A stretch of DNA of 64,000 bases. It comes from Kordiimonas sp. (lineage in GTDB: Bacteria > Pseudomonadota > Alphaproteobacteria > Sphingomonadales > Emcibacteraceae). The notes under the pieces are model-generated. The model had not been told where the DNA came from. It did no database searches and saw only the letters and a list, made by a program, of their open reading frames with translations. The stretch covers positions 847,892-911,891 of the forward strand of contig PADB01000010.1 in NCBI GenBank assembly GCA_002700365.1. The letters are read 5' to 3'. The position numbers and the translations under genes are program-made. Positions 1-8,774 of the stretch are shown here, one piece after another (the first letter of the stretch is position 1; each line of letters opens with the position of its first letter).

Positions 1-1444
1 GATCTGACATTTTCTGCGCAAATACAGCAGCACGGCGAGTGCCCACAACCCCTATCTCAAGCCCTTTCTGGGTCAGACGCTGGTCAGCATTATCCGCCCG
101 CAGCGTTAAGCGATACTCCGCACGTGATGTAAACATCCGGTAAGGTTCACGCGTTCCTTTCGTAACCAGGTCATCAATCATGACCCCCATGTAACCATCA
201 GCGCGATCAAGAATAAAGTCCCCTCGTCCCAGAACCTGGGCTGCGGCATTGATCCCGGCCCAAAGCCCTTGCGCGCCAGCTTCTTCATAACCTGTCGTTC
301 CATTTATTTGACCGGCAAGATAAAGATTATCCGCGCGATGCGTTTCTAGCGTTGGCTTTAATTCTCGTGGATCAATAAAATCATATTCAATAGCATAACC
401 ATATTCGAGGATCTTAACATCCTCTAGGCCACGGATAGATCGTATATAGCTGTCTTGTACATGACGGGGAAGGGAGGTGGAAATACCATTGGGATAGACC
501 GTATGATCGTCTAACCCCTCGGGTTCCAGAAAAATTTGATGGCTCTGCTTTTCCGCAAAGCGCACGACCTTATCTTCGATCGAGGGGCAATAGCGCGGGC
601 CTATTCCTTCGATATGCCCCGCATACATGGCCGATAAGTGAATATTATCTCTGATAATCTCATGCGTTTTTTCATTAGTATGGGTTATGTGGCAGTTAAT
701 CTGCGGAACTGTCACTTTATTTGTCAGAAAGGAAAATGGCTCTATAGGGTCATCCCCGGGTTGCTCTTCACAAACGGACCAATTAATTGTCCGTCCATCG
801 AGACGCGCTGGTGTTCCGGTTTTCAACCGCCCCAGATCAAAGCCTATTTTCTCTAATGTTTTAGACAATCCGATGGCCGGGGCTTCACCCACACGCCCTG
901 CTGCCACACGCTCTTCGCCAATGTGAATAACCCCGCGCAAAAATGTCCCCGTGGTTAAAATCACTTTTTTTGCTTTTATTTCCGTCCCGTCTGCAGTAAC
1001 AACCCCTTCTATCCGAAAACGTTTTTCTACGGATGCCAAGTTGTCATCATTAACATCAGCGATCAGCAGATCCTCCACCGCCCCTGCCTGCAACGTAAGA
1101 TGATCAACTTTTGCTAAAGCCGCCTGCATTGCTTCGCGGTATAATTTACGATCTGCCTGCGCACGCGGGCCCCTCACCGCCGGACCTTTGCGACGATTTA
1201 GCATGCGGAATTGTATTCCTGCCTGATCTATGACACGGCCCATCAGGCCATCAAGCGCATCAATTTCCCTGACCAAATGCCCTTTACCTAGTCCACCTAT
1301 TGCGGGATTACAGGACATTTGCCCGATTGTTTCTAATTTGTGGGTCAACAATAAAGTAGATGCACCCATACGCGCAGCCGCCGCGGCAGCCTCACAGCCA
1401 GCGTGTCCACCCCCGATTACGATTACATCATATGTCACTGACAT
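1..1444 (-). CDS. mnmG: tRNA uridine-5-carboxymethylaminomethyl synthesis enzyme MnmG (3' part cut by window edge)
   Basis: FAD-dependent partner of MnmE that installs the carboxymethylaminomethyl group on wobble U34 of certain tRNAs. The reading frame starts at the ATG complementary to 1442-1444 ([20 protein letters not shown]); this is the Rossmann GxGGGHAGxEAA dinucleotide motif of the GidA family. Further diagnostic stretches are [32 protein letters not shown] with the conserved cysteine-bearing segment nearby, and [17 protein letters not shown]. About 481 of the usual ~620 residues are visible; the C-terminal domain lies beyond position 1. mnmE is upstream on the same strand, with a parS site in the gap. 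Identification is secure. Confidence 0.96.
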   Translation of the reverse strand, partial: MSVTYDVIVIGGGHAGCEAAAAAARMGASTLLLTHKLETIGQMSCNPAIGGLGKGHLVREIDALDGLMGRVIDQAGIQFRMLNRRKGPAVRGPRAQADRKLYREAMQAALAKVDHLTLQAGAVEDLLIADVNDDNLASVEKRFRIEGVVTADGTEIKAKKVILTTGTFLRGVIHIGEERVAAGRVGEAPAIGLSKTLEKIGFDLGRLKTGTPARLDGRTINWSVCEEQPGDDPIEPFSFLTNKVTVPQINCHITHTNEKTHEIIRDNIHLSAMYAGHIEGIGPRYCPSIEDKVVRFAEKQSHQIFLEPEGLDDHTVYPNGISTSLPRHVQDSYIRSIRGLEDVKILEYGYAIEYDFIDPRELKPTLETHRADNLYLAGQINGTTGYEEAGAQGLWAGINAAAQVLGRGDFILDRADGYMGVMIDDLVTKGTREPYRMFTSRAEYRLTLRADNADQRLTQKGLEIGVVGTRRAAVFAQKMSD

Positions 1445-1574
1445 TATATATTGCCCTACGCAGCCCAAACTTTGCTGCAGCATAGAATTGCTTATTTTTT
1501 CAAGGTGGCACGTTCAATAGCAAGATATTGACTTACAGAATAGCCCAAAAATACGAATTATACCGATAATGAAA

Positions 1575-1590
1575 TGTTCCACGTGGAACA
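1575..1590. promoter_or_regulatory. parS: parS centromere site (perfect 16-bp palindrome)
   Basis: The sequence TGTTCCACGTGGAACA is a perfect inverted repeat and fits the ParB-binding consensus TGTTnCACGTGnAACA. It sits in the mnmE-mnmG gap, the usual neighbourhood of parA-parB in Alphaproteobacteria, and about 7 kb from the origin. Known parS sites load ParB-CTP clamps and SMC for chromosome segregation; that role is inferred here from the motif and position. Confidence 0.88.
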
Positions 1591-1639
1591 GGAAAGGTTT
1601 AAATTATTATTACGATAGCCTACGGGCCCGCAGAAAGTC

Positions 1640-2995
1640 TTACTTTCCAATACAGAATTCTGAAAAGATCTTCCCAAGAATATCTTCCACATCCAACAAA
1701 CCCATAAGCCGCGATAAACTCCTTGCAGCCATTCTCAGGTCCTCAGCAGCCAGTTCAATATCTTTCCCTGAGTCGGAAATAAATGCCTCTATATAATTTA
1801 ATGCTTCTTGCACATACTGGCGATGGCGATGTCGTGTAATGAGAGGCATTTCACGCCCTTCAAATAAATTCGCCACTTCAGCCTTTAACAGATCAATAAA
1901 GACATCTAGCCCCTCACCAGTTACGACAGATATAAAACAAACTTTATGGCCATCCTCCGTCTTGTTATTAAAAGAGATAAAATCATCTTTAGCCAGGTCG
2001 ATTTTATTAACAACAAAAATTGTTTTTTCATCGCAAAGTGATTTGGTCACGTCGTCCATGGCCGGCCACGTACGACCATCACAAAGCAATAATTTTATAT
2101 CTGCATTTGCAGCGCGGGAGAGACTTCGCCTCACCCCTTCCTGCTCAATAACATCGGATGTTTCCCGCAAACCTGCCGTATCCACTAATGTTACAGCATA
2201 ACCATCTATATCAAGATGTACCTCGAGATTGTCTCTTGTCGTCCCCGCAATATCAGAAACTATCGCGACATCACGTTGCGATAGTGCATTAAGTAAGCTT
2301 GATTTACCGGCATTTGGCACCCCTAAAATAACGACAAAAAGACCATCTCTTAGTCTTTCGCCCTGTCGATTATCATTCAAATGCATCAACATATCATCCC
2401 GCAACGAAGTGATAACCGGCCTTACCCGCTCATATACATCGTCTGGAACTTCTTCATCCGCAAAGTCAATATCCGCTTCCGTAAAAGCCAGCGCCGTCAG
2501 CAAAGACTGACGCCAACCCTCATAAAGGTTCGTTAGCCCTCCTCCCATTTGGCGAATGGCCACTTCACGCTGCTTTTCTGTCTCCGCATGAATTAAATCG
2601 GCCAAACCCTCAACCGCTGTTAAGTCTAACCGCCCACTATCGTAGGCCCGGCGGGTAAATTCGCCCTCTTCCGCTATACGAAGACCAGGGCATTCTCCCA
2701 GTGCCGCAAGAAACGCGGCAATGACAGCACGCCCACCATGAATTTGAAACTCCGCGACATCTTCACCCGTAAAGCTTCCCGGCGCCGGAAACCATAATAA
2801 CAAACCCTGATCTAATGGCTCGCCTGTTACAGGATGATAAAACCATCTCAAATCGGCCAAACGTGGTAAGGGTATTCCCCGCTTTGGGCTTAAAAGTTCA
2901 ATAACATGTCTTGTTTCGGGGCCAGAGACCCGCAGCACAGCTACGCCCGCAGTCCCATGACCTGACGACAAAGCATATATAGTTGTGGCTTGCAT
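1640..2995 (-). CDS. mnmE: tRNA modification GTPase MnmE
   Basis: GTPase that works with MnmG in wobble-uridine modification. At 451 aa it has the family length. The N-terminal tetrahydrofolate-binding domain occupies about residues 1-120. The G domain carries G1 GVPNAGKS (225-232), DTAG near 270 and NKID near 335. The C-terminus ends CIGK, the conserved Cys tetrapeptide of the family. The start gives MQATTIYALSSGHGTAGVAV, the typical N-terminus. It lies upstream of mnmG on the same strand; the parS site is between them. Confidence 0.97.
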   Translation of the reverse strand: MQATTIYALSSGHGTAGVAVLRVSGPETRHVIELLSPKRGIPLPRLADLRWFYHPVTGEPLDQGLLLWFPAPGSFTGEDVAEFQIHGGRAVIAAFLAALGECPGLRIAEEGEFTRRAYDSGRLDLTAVEGLADLIHAETEKQREVAIRQMGGGLTNLYEGWRQSLLTALAFTEADIDFADEEVPDDVYERVRPVITSLRDDMLMHLNDNRQGERLRDGLFVVILGVPNAGKSSLLNALSQRDVAIVSDIAGTTRDNLEVHLDIDGYAVTLVDTAGLRETSDVIEQEGVRRSLSRAANADIKLLLCDGRTWPAMDDVTKSLCDEKTIFVVNKIDLAKDDFISFNNKTEDGHKVCFISVVTGEGLDVFIDLLKAEVANLFEGREMPLITRHRHRQYVQEALNYIEAFISDSGKDIELAAEDLRMAARSLSRLMGLLDVEDILGKIFSEFCIGK

Positions 2996-3009
2996 AAAAG
3001 ACGCCTTTG

Positions 3010-3375
3010 TTATGCTATAGGCTCTAACCCTGTATCATCAGGTTGCAACATTAATCTTTCTACACGCCCGTCCTTTTTGACATGCGTATTAAGTATTTCA
3101 TCCACGTCTTCTTTTGTCTGAATACTGTACCAGATCCCTTCTGGATAAATCACCATTACCGGTCCTAATTCACATCTATTCAGACATTTGGCCCCGTTAA
3201 TACGCACGCCATCTAGCCCTATAGAGCGAGACTGCTGTTTGGCGTATTGGGCCAATTCCCCCATCCCCCGCGATAAGCAGCAGCCCCGCGGATGTCCTTC
3301 TTCACGCCCGTTAACGCACATAAATACGTGTTGTTGGTAATAAAGTTCCGGATCAGTGTCTAATCTTTGGCGCAT
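3010..3375 (-). CDS. Thioredoxin-like [2Fe-2S] ferredoxin family protein
   Basis: Small (121 aa) protein with the Shethna/NuoE-type thioredoxin-fold ferredoxin pattern. The candidate cluster ligands are C20 (FMCVNGR), C32 or C33 (RGCCLSRG), C64 and C68 (KCLNRCELGP), followed by the characteristic ExGIWYSIQTxEDVDEI segment. It probably carries one [2Fe-2S] cluster and transfers electrons in the cytoplasm; the partner is unknown. It is 14 nt upstream of mnmE on the same strand and 26 nt downstream of the DUF6489 gene, so the three may be co-transcribed. A link to tRNA modification is possible but not shown. Confidence 0.85.
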   Translation of the reverse strand: MRQRLDTDPELYYQQHVFMCVNGREEGHPRGCCLSRGMGELAQYAKQQSRSIGLDGVRINGAKCLNRCELGPVMVIYPEGIWYSIQTKEDVDEILNTHVKKDGRVERLMLQPDDTGLEPIA

Positions 3376-3401
3376 TTAATGTAACCTTTTGTCATATATA
3401 T

Positions 3402-3647
3402 TTATTTACTTTTATTAGTGGTTCCTGTCGCCGCATTCCAAAACAGATTTTGTAATTTATCCCAATTCTGCGTCCCCATTGGCATCCAGCTTTTGAAGAA
3501 CATCTCAAAATCTTCCGGCGATAAACCGTTCACCATCCGTTTTTCAAGCTCTTTTAGAAAAAGATCTTGTAAAGGTTCTACGTCTGGAAGCCCTAAAAAC
3601 TGTCTTGCTTCTTTTGGTGTGCAATCAATATCAATACTGATCTTCAT
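3402..3647 (-). CDS. DUF6489 family protein
   Basis: An 81-aa protein starting MKISIDIDCTPKEARQFLGL, which matches my recollection of the small alphaproteobacterial DUF6489 family: an N-terminal 'I-D-C-TP-EAR-FLGLPDV-P' segment and a C-terminal amphipathic FKSWMPMG..W..LQ..FW element. No catalytic residues or membrane segments are visible. The family often sits near poly-hydroxyalkanoate or envelope genes, but the function is unknown. It is the first gene of a probable minus-strand unit with the ferredoxin-like gene and mnmE. Confidence 0.7.
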   Translation of the reverse strand: MKISIDIDCTPKEARQFLGLPDVEPLQDLFLKELEKRMVNGLSPEDFEMFFKSWMPMGTQNWDKLQNLFWNAATGTTNKSK

Positions 3648-3838
3648 GATTTCATCCTAATTTACGTCAATCGTCGTATCGACCTGTGTTCAACATAATC
3701 TGTAAACATCTTCTGTCCAATAAGAACCATAATCAATGACAGAGCAAAATTATCATGATGGCTTAACCGCTATAACTTCACCCCTGTTAATGATAGAGTA
3801 TAGCTGATTATAATTATCCTACTTTAAGGGTTTTCCTC

Positions 3839-4303
3839 ATGTCAGGCACAAACGTAGCACAACTTTCTTTTCACAGCCCGATTGGTGATCTGACCGTGAC
3901 AGAAGTTGATAACCATATCGTTTCACTGGATTGGGGCTGGGCTGCTGAAAATAAGGAAACCGCACTGCTGCGGGAAGCACATCGCTGGCTAAATGAATAT
4001 TTTGATGGTCACTGCCCGACAATGACCCTGCCACTTACACCACCTGGTACCGATTTCCAGCAGAAAGTCTGGAAAGCCATTACTGATATACCTATGGGAC
4101 AAACCCAATCCTATCAGCAACTGGCGCAAAAACTAGGTAGTCACCCCCGCGCTATTGGTGCCGCTTGTGGCCGTAATCCTATACCCCTGCTTATACCTTG
4201 TCACCGCGTTGTCGCCAAAGACGGCAAACTCACAGGTTATTCTGGCGAAGGCGGCGTAGAGACTAAAGTCTTCCTGTTAAATCTGGAAAAAACGCTGACG
4301 TAA
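3839..4303 (+). CDS. ogt: Methylated-DNA--[protein]-cysteine S-methyltransferase
   Basis: Suicide repair protein that takes O6-alkyl groups from guanine onto its own cysteine. At 154 aa it is a minimal Ogt/Ada-C type protein. The acceptor motif PCHRVV places the reactive Cys at residue 121. It is preceded by the DNA-binding RAIGAACGRNP helix with the arginine finger and Asn of the hydrogen-bond network, and followed by GKLTGYSGEGGVETK, the substrate-pocket loop. It is the only plus-strand gene in the left 8.4 kb and runs convergent to rho. A short AT-rich promoter region precedes it (3660-3838). Confidence 0.95.
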   Translation: MSGTNVAQLSFHSPIGDLTVTEVDNHIVSLDWGWAAENKETALLREAHRWLNEYFDGHCPTMTLPLTPPGTDFQQKVWKAITDIPMGQTQSYQQLAQKLGSHPRAIGAACGRNPIPLLIPCHRVVAKDGKLTGYSGEGGVETKVFLLNLEKTLT

Positions 4304-4337
4304 CAGGGTCATATTTTAATAGCAAAACATGGCCCTG
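4304..4337. terminator. Possible bidirectional hairpin between ogt and rho
   Basis: Directly after the ogt stop codon, CAGGGTCAT pairs with ATGGCCCTG across a 16-nt AT-rich loop (nine pairs, one of them G-U). It lies between two convergent genes, but no strong T-run follows on either strand, so it is only a weak terminator candidate. Confidence 0.35.
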
Positions 4338-4380
4338 ATTACTAGCCTCTACGGTTATTTTTACAAAGGCAACAGAATCA

Positions 4381-5637
4381 CTAATTATTCATGGATTCAA
4401 AGAATTCTTCATTATTCTTCGTATCCTTAATCTTGCCACGTAGGAATTCAATAGCATCCACGGAACCCATTGGCATCAGGATACGGCGCAGAATCCACAT
4501 CTTCGACAATGTCCCCTTACCTACAAGCAGTTCTTCCTTACGGGTACCGGATTTCGTAATATCAATCGCCGGGAAGACACGCTTGTCACTGATTTTACGA
4601 TCCAGAATAATTTCAGAGTTACCGGTTCCTTTAAATTCCTCAAAGATAACTTCATCCATACGGCTACCGGTTTCGATAAGGGCCGTGGCAATAATGCTTA
4701 AAGAACCGCCCTCTTCAATATTACGCGCAGCACCAAAAAACCGCTTTGGTCGTTGCAATGCATTTGCATCCACACCACCCGTCAATACCTTACCGGATGA
4801 CGGCACAACTGTGTTATAAGCGCGTGCCAAACGGGTAATACTATCCAGCAAAATCACCACATCCCGTTTGTGTTCCACCAAACGTTTGGCTTTTTCGATA
4901 ACCATTTCTGTTACCTGTACGTGCCGGGACGCCGGTTCATCAAACGTCGAGCTAATCACTTCGCCGTTCACAGATCGCTGCATGTCCGTTACTTCTTCCG
5001 GACGTTCATCAATCAACAATACGATGACATAGACTTCCGGATGATTGCTTGTAATAGCATGGGCAATATTCTGTAATAAGACTGTTTTACCTGTACGAGG
5101 TGGCGCAACGACCAGACAGCGTTGTCCCTTACCGATAGGTGCAACCAAATCAATAACACGGGTCGATAGGTCTTCGACCGTTGGGTCTGCTTGATCCAGG
5201 TTTAGTTTTTCTTCTGGATAAAGTGGCGTCAGACTGTCGAAATGAACCTTATGACGGGCCTTTTCCGGCTCATCAAAATTAATGGTATTCACTTTCAGCA
5301 GTGCAAAATAACGCTCACCTTCTTTGGGCGACCGGATCTGGCCTTCGACGGTATCCCCGGTCCGCAGACCAAAACGGCGAATTTGGCTAGGACTGACATA
5401 AATGTCATCTGGGCCAGCCAGATAATTAGCTTCTGGTGAACGTAAAAATCCAAAACCATCAGGCAATACTTCGATGACACCGCCACCAAAAATATCCTGG
5501 TTTGTATCCGCAAGCTTTTTGAGAATAGCAAAGATAATTTCCTGCTTGCGCATATTACTGGCATCATCAACTTCCAGTTCTTCTGCTAACTCTAGCAATT
5601 CTGCCGGTGATTTCTTTTTAAGCTCCAGTAGATTCAT
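4381..5637 (-). CDS. rho: Transcription termination factor Rho
   Basis: Hexameric RNA-dependent ATPase that ends transcription. At 418 aa it has the standard length. An N-terminal Rho-N helix domain ([20 protein letters not shown]) is followed by a cold-shock RNA-binding domain ([20 protein letters not shown]), Walker [11 protein letters not shown], Walker [17 protein letters not shown] with the catalytic Glu, the Q-loop region and the R-loop GKGTLSK. I chose the ATG at 5637 rather than the TTG at 5652, because the protein then begins in family style and AGGA lies just upstream. A long inverted repeat sits in its leader. It lies between ogt and hemJ. Confidence 0.97.
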   Translation of the reverse strand: MNLLELKKKSPAELLELAEELEVDDASNMRKQEIIFAILKKLADTNQDIFGGGVIEVLPDGFGFLRSPEANYLAGPDDIYVSPSQIRRFGLRTGDTVEGQIRSPKEGERYFALLKVNTINFDEPEKARHKVHFDSLTPLYPEEKLNLDQADPTVEDLSTRVIDLVAPIGKGQRCLVVAPPRTGKTVLLQNIAHAITSNHPEVYVIVLLIDERPEEVTDMQRSVNGEVISSTFDEPASRHVQVTEMVIEKAKRLVEHKRDVVILLDSITRLARAYNTVVPSSGKVLTGGVDANALQRPKRFFGAARNIEEGGSLSIIATALIETGSRMDEVIFEEFKGTGNSEIILDRKISDKRVFPAIDITKSGTRKEELLVGKGTLSKMWILRRILMPMGSVDAIEFLRGKIKDTKNNEEFFESMNN

Positions 5638-5681
5638 AATCCTGAACGCCAATCTTCAATATAGGGGGGATAATTTCGACA

Positions 5682-5713
5682 TTATTTGTCCTGACAGAAA
5701 GTCGAACAAATAA
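5682..5713 (-). promoter_or_regulatory. Inverted repeat in the rho leader
   Basis: TTATTTGT and ACAAATAA form a perfect 8-bp stem around an inner GAC/GTC mini-stem, about 45 nt upstream of the rho start. rho genes are known to be autoregulated by attenuation in their leader in E. coli; whether this repeat is an operator or an RNA hairpin in such a circuit is inference. Confidence 0.35.
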
Positions 5714-5872
5714 AGAAAGTGAATTCTTTGATGAGGTAATATTGACTCTGAACACAGCCATTGAACGGGCTTACATTACCGCAAAGTTCTAAGAAAGAAA
5801 AGCCCCTATGCATTAAAGTGGAATTTTTCTATATTCCGTAGGATATATGCACCGCACGGCTTGCAGCATTGC

Positions 5873-6316
5873 TTATGAAAATGGTTTAACCAGAACCATA
5901 ATCACAATAATAATCATCAATACAGTAGGTCCTTCATTAACCCAGCGATAAAACTTTGCGCTGTGTTTATTTTTATCTTCGGCAAAAGCCTTACGCCATT
6001 TGGCAAGTAATCCGTGTACAGCCATCAGCAAGAACAAACATGTTAGTTTCACGTGGAACCATGGAGCTGTCCAGGCTTCGGTCGCAATCATCAAAATGAG
6101 ACCAAAAATCCATGTCGCCCCCATAGCAGGGTTGATAATGGCCCGCAGCAGACGCCGTTCCATAATTTTGAAAATTTCAGCCGTCGCTGATCCTACCTTC
6201 GCTTCAGCATGGTATACATAGAGCCTAGGTAAGTAGAGCATACCAGCCATCCATGCGATTACCGAAATCACATGAAATGCCCGAAACCAGTCAAGGTTTG
6301 TATAAATAAAATCCAT
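5873..6316 (-). CDS. hemJ: Protoporphyrinogen IX oxidase HemJ
   Basis: Membrane enzyme oxidising protoporphyrinogen IX to protoporphyrin IX, the HemJ type common in Alphaproteobacteria and Cyanobacteria. It has 147 aa and about four transmembrane helices. The conserved FHVISVIAWMAGMLYLPRLY segment with its histidine is followed by the YHAEA helix and by WFHVKLTCLF, whose H and K are family-conserved. It sits with hemH and hemE on the minus strand, consistent with consecutive late haem steps. The codons for WFHVKL contain a parS-like core (6046-6059). Confidence 0.93.
   Translation of the reverse strand: MDFIYTNLDWFRAFHVISVIAWMAGMLYLPRLYVYHAEAKVGSATAEIFKIMERRLLRAIINPAMGATWIFGLILMIATEAWTAPWFHVKLTCLFLLMAVHGLLAKWRKAFAEDKNKHSAKFYRWVNEGPTVLMIIIVIMVLVKPFS
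6046..6059. promoter_or_regulatory. parS-like site inside hemJ
   Basis: GTTTCACGTGGAAC matches the 14-bp parS core with a single departure from perfect dyad symmetry. It lies in the coding sequence, where the other strand encodes the conserved WFHVK of HemJ, so chance overlap with codon choice is possible. It is only about 2.5 kb from oriC. Confidence 0.5.
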
Positions 6317-6354
6317 GCCCTGCCCTCTTTAAAAAATTTAATACAAAAATAGAA

Positions 6355-7389
6355 TTATGATCGCTCTGCTAGGCAACATTTTGTTTGCGGATCGCAAAAA
6401 AAGCTTCTTTCGTTTGTATTATGAAAACGCTTTCTCACTAAGTCCGCTAATCCTTCTATGTAATGCTTTTCTGTTCCTAAAGCTGGTACGCGAATATAAG
6501 TTTTCACCCCATTTTCCTCTGCTAATTCCTTATATTCTATATCCAGTTCCACCAAAGTTTCCGAATGCTCAGAAACAAAAGCAACTGGCACAATAACGAC
6601 AGCTTTGTTCTCGCGGCCAGCACGACATATTTCATCTTCAGTAGAAGGTCCAATCCATTCCAATGGCCCTACTTTACTTTGGTAACAAACAACATGATCA
6701 ATACCTTCATCCAACTGGCTGACAATAGCCTTAACCGTTGCTTCCACCTGCTGTTGGTATGGATCGCCTTTGTCGATGACTTTTTTTGGTAATCCATGTG
6801 CCGAGAATAATATTCTAACATCTGCTCCTTCAGGGACAGTCGCTAAGGCTTCCTGCAATAACGTCAGATGAGATTTAATAAAATTTCTGTGGTCCGGGTA
6901 ACAACACACTAATTTTGTCGACACAGATAAACCCTTTTTACGCGCGACACGATGCCAGTCCTTTACAGATGAACCTGTTGTTGTCGTTGAAAATTGTGGA
7001 TATAGCGGCAACAATATCACCTTGTCTGCTCCCCAATTTTTCACTTCTCGCGCCACATCATCTGCAAAAGGATGCCAATAACGCATAGCGACAAAACATT
7101 TCACATCACCTAATGTCTTGCCATCATCCGGATTAGATAACTCCTTTTGCAAGTCATGGCCCTGCGCGATTGTCTGCTGTAATAAAGGTGAAGATCCCCC
7201 AATATGTTCATAAATTTCCCGGGCCAAAGGCGCACGGCGTTTTGAAATCATTTTTGCCAGAAACCACCGTAAGGGATTAGGCACAGAAATAATCGCAGGA
7301 TCCTTGAAAAGATTATAAAGAAAACCTTCAACAGCTTCGGGACTATCAGGCCCCCCCAGATTAAATAAAATCACCGCCGTTTTTGTCAT
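6355..7389 (-). CDS. hemH: Ferrochelatase
   Basis: Inserts Fe2+ into protoporphyrin IX, the last step of protohaem synthesis. The N-terminus MTKTAVILFNLGGPDSPEAV is the family signature. The catalytic-region motif LFSAHGLPKK (metal-binding His) and the later PVAFVSEHSETLVELDIEY (Glu/His pair) are present. I chose the ATG at 7389, preceded by GAGAGGA; an in-frame ATG at 7413 would add eight residues. About 344 aa. The C-terminus holds a cysteine cluster (FFCDPQTKCC) resembling the [2Fe-2S]-type tails seen in some ferrochelatases, but too few residues are certain to assign ligands. It is downstream of hemE on the same strand. Confidence 0.96.
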   Translation of the reverse strand: MTKTAVILFNLGGPDSPEAVEGFLYNLFKDPAIISVPNPLRWFLAKMISKRRAPLAREIYEHIGGSSPLLQQTIAQGHDLQKELSNPDDGKTLGDVKCFVAMRYWHPFADDVAREVKNWGADKVILLPLYPQFSTTTTGSSVKDWHRVARKKGLSVSTKLVCCYPDHRNFIKSHLTLLQEALATVPEGADVRILFSAHGLPKKVIDKGDPYQQQVEATVKAIVSQLDEGIDHVVCYQSKVGPLEWIGPSTEDEICRAGRENKAVVIVPVAFVSEHSETLVELDIEYKELAEENGVKTYIRVPALGTEKHYIEGLADLVRKRFHNTNERSFFCDPQTKCCLAERS

Positions 7390-7431
7390 ACGTCCTCTCG
7401 CTTCCGCTTTCATAAGCCTTTTTCAGAATGA

Positions 7432-8484
7432 TTAACGTTTCCATTCACGTATAAACGTTGATAATTCGTCCACATGCTCCGGCGGGGTGTGCTGCACGAT
7501 GCCATGACCTAAATTAAAAATAAAAGGTCCATCCTGAAATGTTTCAATAATTCTTCGCGCAACGGATAACATCTCATCACCCCCGCTGACTAATAACAAA
7601 GGATCCAGGTTACCTTGCACCGGGCCCAGTTTCTGTAAATGATCCCTGGCCCATTCAACTGGGACGCTTGTATCTAATCCGATCGCCTGGACCCCTGTCT
7701 CCTTGAAAAAGCGTATATAATTTTCACCAGCCCCTTTGGGAAACCCAATAATTGGAATGTCTGGATAAACTTGCTTAACTTTTTTAACCACGGCGCGAAT
7801 AGGCGCGATAGACCAACGTGCAAATTCAGTCTCTGGAAGATTACCCGCCCAGCTATCGAAAATTTGTAAAGCCTCTGCGCCACGATTAACCTGCTCAATC
7901 AGATATGACGCGGTTGCATCCACCAGAAGATCGATTAATTTTTGAAAACTATCCGGTGCCCGATACGCCCAAAGACGCGCAGCCGCCTGGTCTGCGGATC
8001 CGCGTCCGCCTACCATATAAGTCGCCACAGTCCATGGCGCACCAGCAAAGCCGATCAAAGCAGTTGTTGATGGAATATCCTTTGAAAGCCGTTCAACAGT
8101 CTCATAAACCGGGTTTAAATGCTCGTGTATGCCTTCTAGAGACAAAGTCTTTAGTTTTTCTTCATGATCTATCGGCTCTAATACTGGACCTTCCCCTTGT
8201 ACAAAATCTAATGATTGCCCCAATGCATGTGGGATGACCAGAATATCTGAAAACAATATGGCCGCATCCATCTGATAGCGTCTTAAGGGCTGTAGGGTCA
8301 CTTCAACAGCGAAGTCAGGTGCATAACACAAAGATAAAAAAGAACCTGCTTCAGCACGTAAAGCCCTGTATTCAGGAAGATATCGGCCTGCCTGACGCAT
8401 ATACCAGAAAGGTGGACGATCGGTTTTTTGACCTTGTAAAGCCTGCAAAAAACGTTTTTGTGGTCGAGTACTGTCAGATGGCAC
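7432..8484 (-). CDS. hemE: Uroporphyrinogen decarboxylase
   Basis: Cytoplasmic enzyme removing four carboxyls from uroporphyrinogen III. At 350 aa it has the standard length. It carries the N-terminal signature PPFWYMRQAGRYLPEYR with the substrate-binding Arg residues, then AILFSDILVIPHALGQ with the catalytic Asp, YMVGGRGS and the C-terminal FNLGHGIVQHTPPEHV. It starts with GTG (8484), preceded by GGGGAT; that ribosome-binding site overlaps a DnaA-box-like sequence at the edge of oriC. hemE beside the origin is the classic alphaproteobacterial arrangement. Confidence 0.97.
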   Translation of the reverse strand: MPSDSTRPQKRFLQALQGQKTDRPPFWYMRQAGRYLPEYRALRAEAGSFLSLCYAPDFAVEVTLQPLRRYQMDAAILFSDILVIPHALGQSLDFVQGEGPVLEPIDHEEKLKTLSLEGIHEHLNPVYETVERLSKDIPSTTALIGFAGAPWTVATYMVGGRGSADQAAARLWAYRAPDSFQKLIDLLVDATASYLIEQVNRGAEALQIFDSWAGNLPETEFARWSIAPIRAVVKKVKQVYPDIPIIGFPKGAGENYIRFFKETGVQAIGLDTSVPVEWARDHLQKLGPVQGNLDPLLLVSGGDEMLSVARRIIETFQDGPFIFNLGHGIVQHTPPEHVDELSTFIREWKR

Positions 8485-8591
8485 GATTTATCCCCGTGAT
8501 AACTTTTCTATTACTTACTATTTATAAATATAAAATTTGTTGTGTGTAGAGAATCTCTGTGAAAATTGTGGATTAGTTTTTATTCACATCT

Positions 8592-8600
8592 TTATACACA
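8592..8600 (+). promoter_or_regulatory. DnaA box (TTATACACA)
   Basis: Exact match to the DnaA consensus TTATnCACA, in the hemE-proximal half of oriC and 3 nt from a second box, TTATTCACA at 8580-8588. The close pair in the same orientation suggests cooperative DnaA binding. Confidence 0.85.
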
Positions 8601-8765
8601 GTCCATACGTAAATCAGGGGAATACTGGATCAATATTCCAAATCTTGGGATATTTTATGTACAATCACAAAAACTGCTTGAAAGAAAAACGTGTAAAATG
8701 GGGATAACTTTATATCTGAATACATAGATTAAATTTCTGTCATGATTCACAGCCTTGTTTCTTTT

Positions 8766-8774
8766 TTATCCACA
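8766..8774 (+). promoter_or_regulatory. DnaA box (TTATCCACA)
   Basis: Exact match to the high-affinity DnaA R-box, about 115 nt upstream of the ppsR start, in the right half of oriC. Confidence 0.88.

Noticed and set aside
121..126. Other CACGTG hexamers (121, 13511, 17886, 24625, 29801) as parS
   Set aside because: Flanking bases do not extend to the parS dyad; only 1575-1590 and 6046-6059 do.
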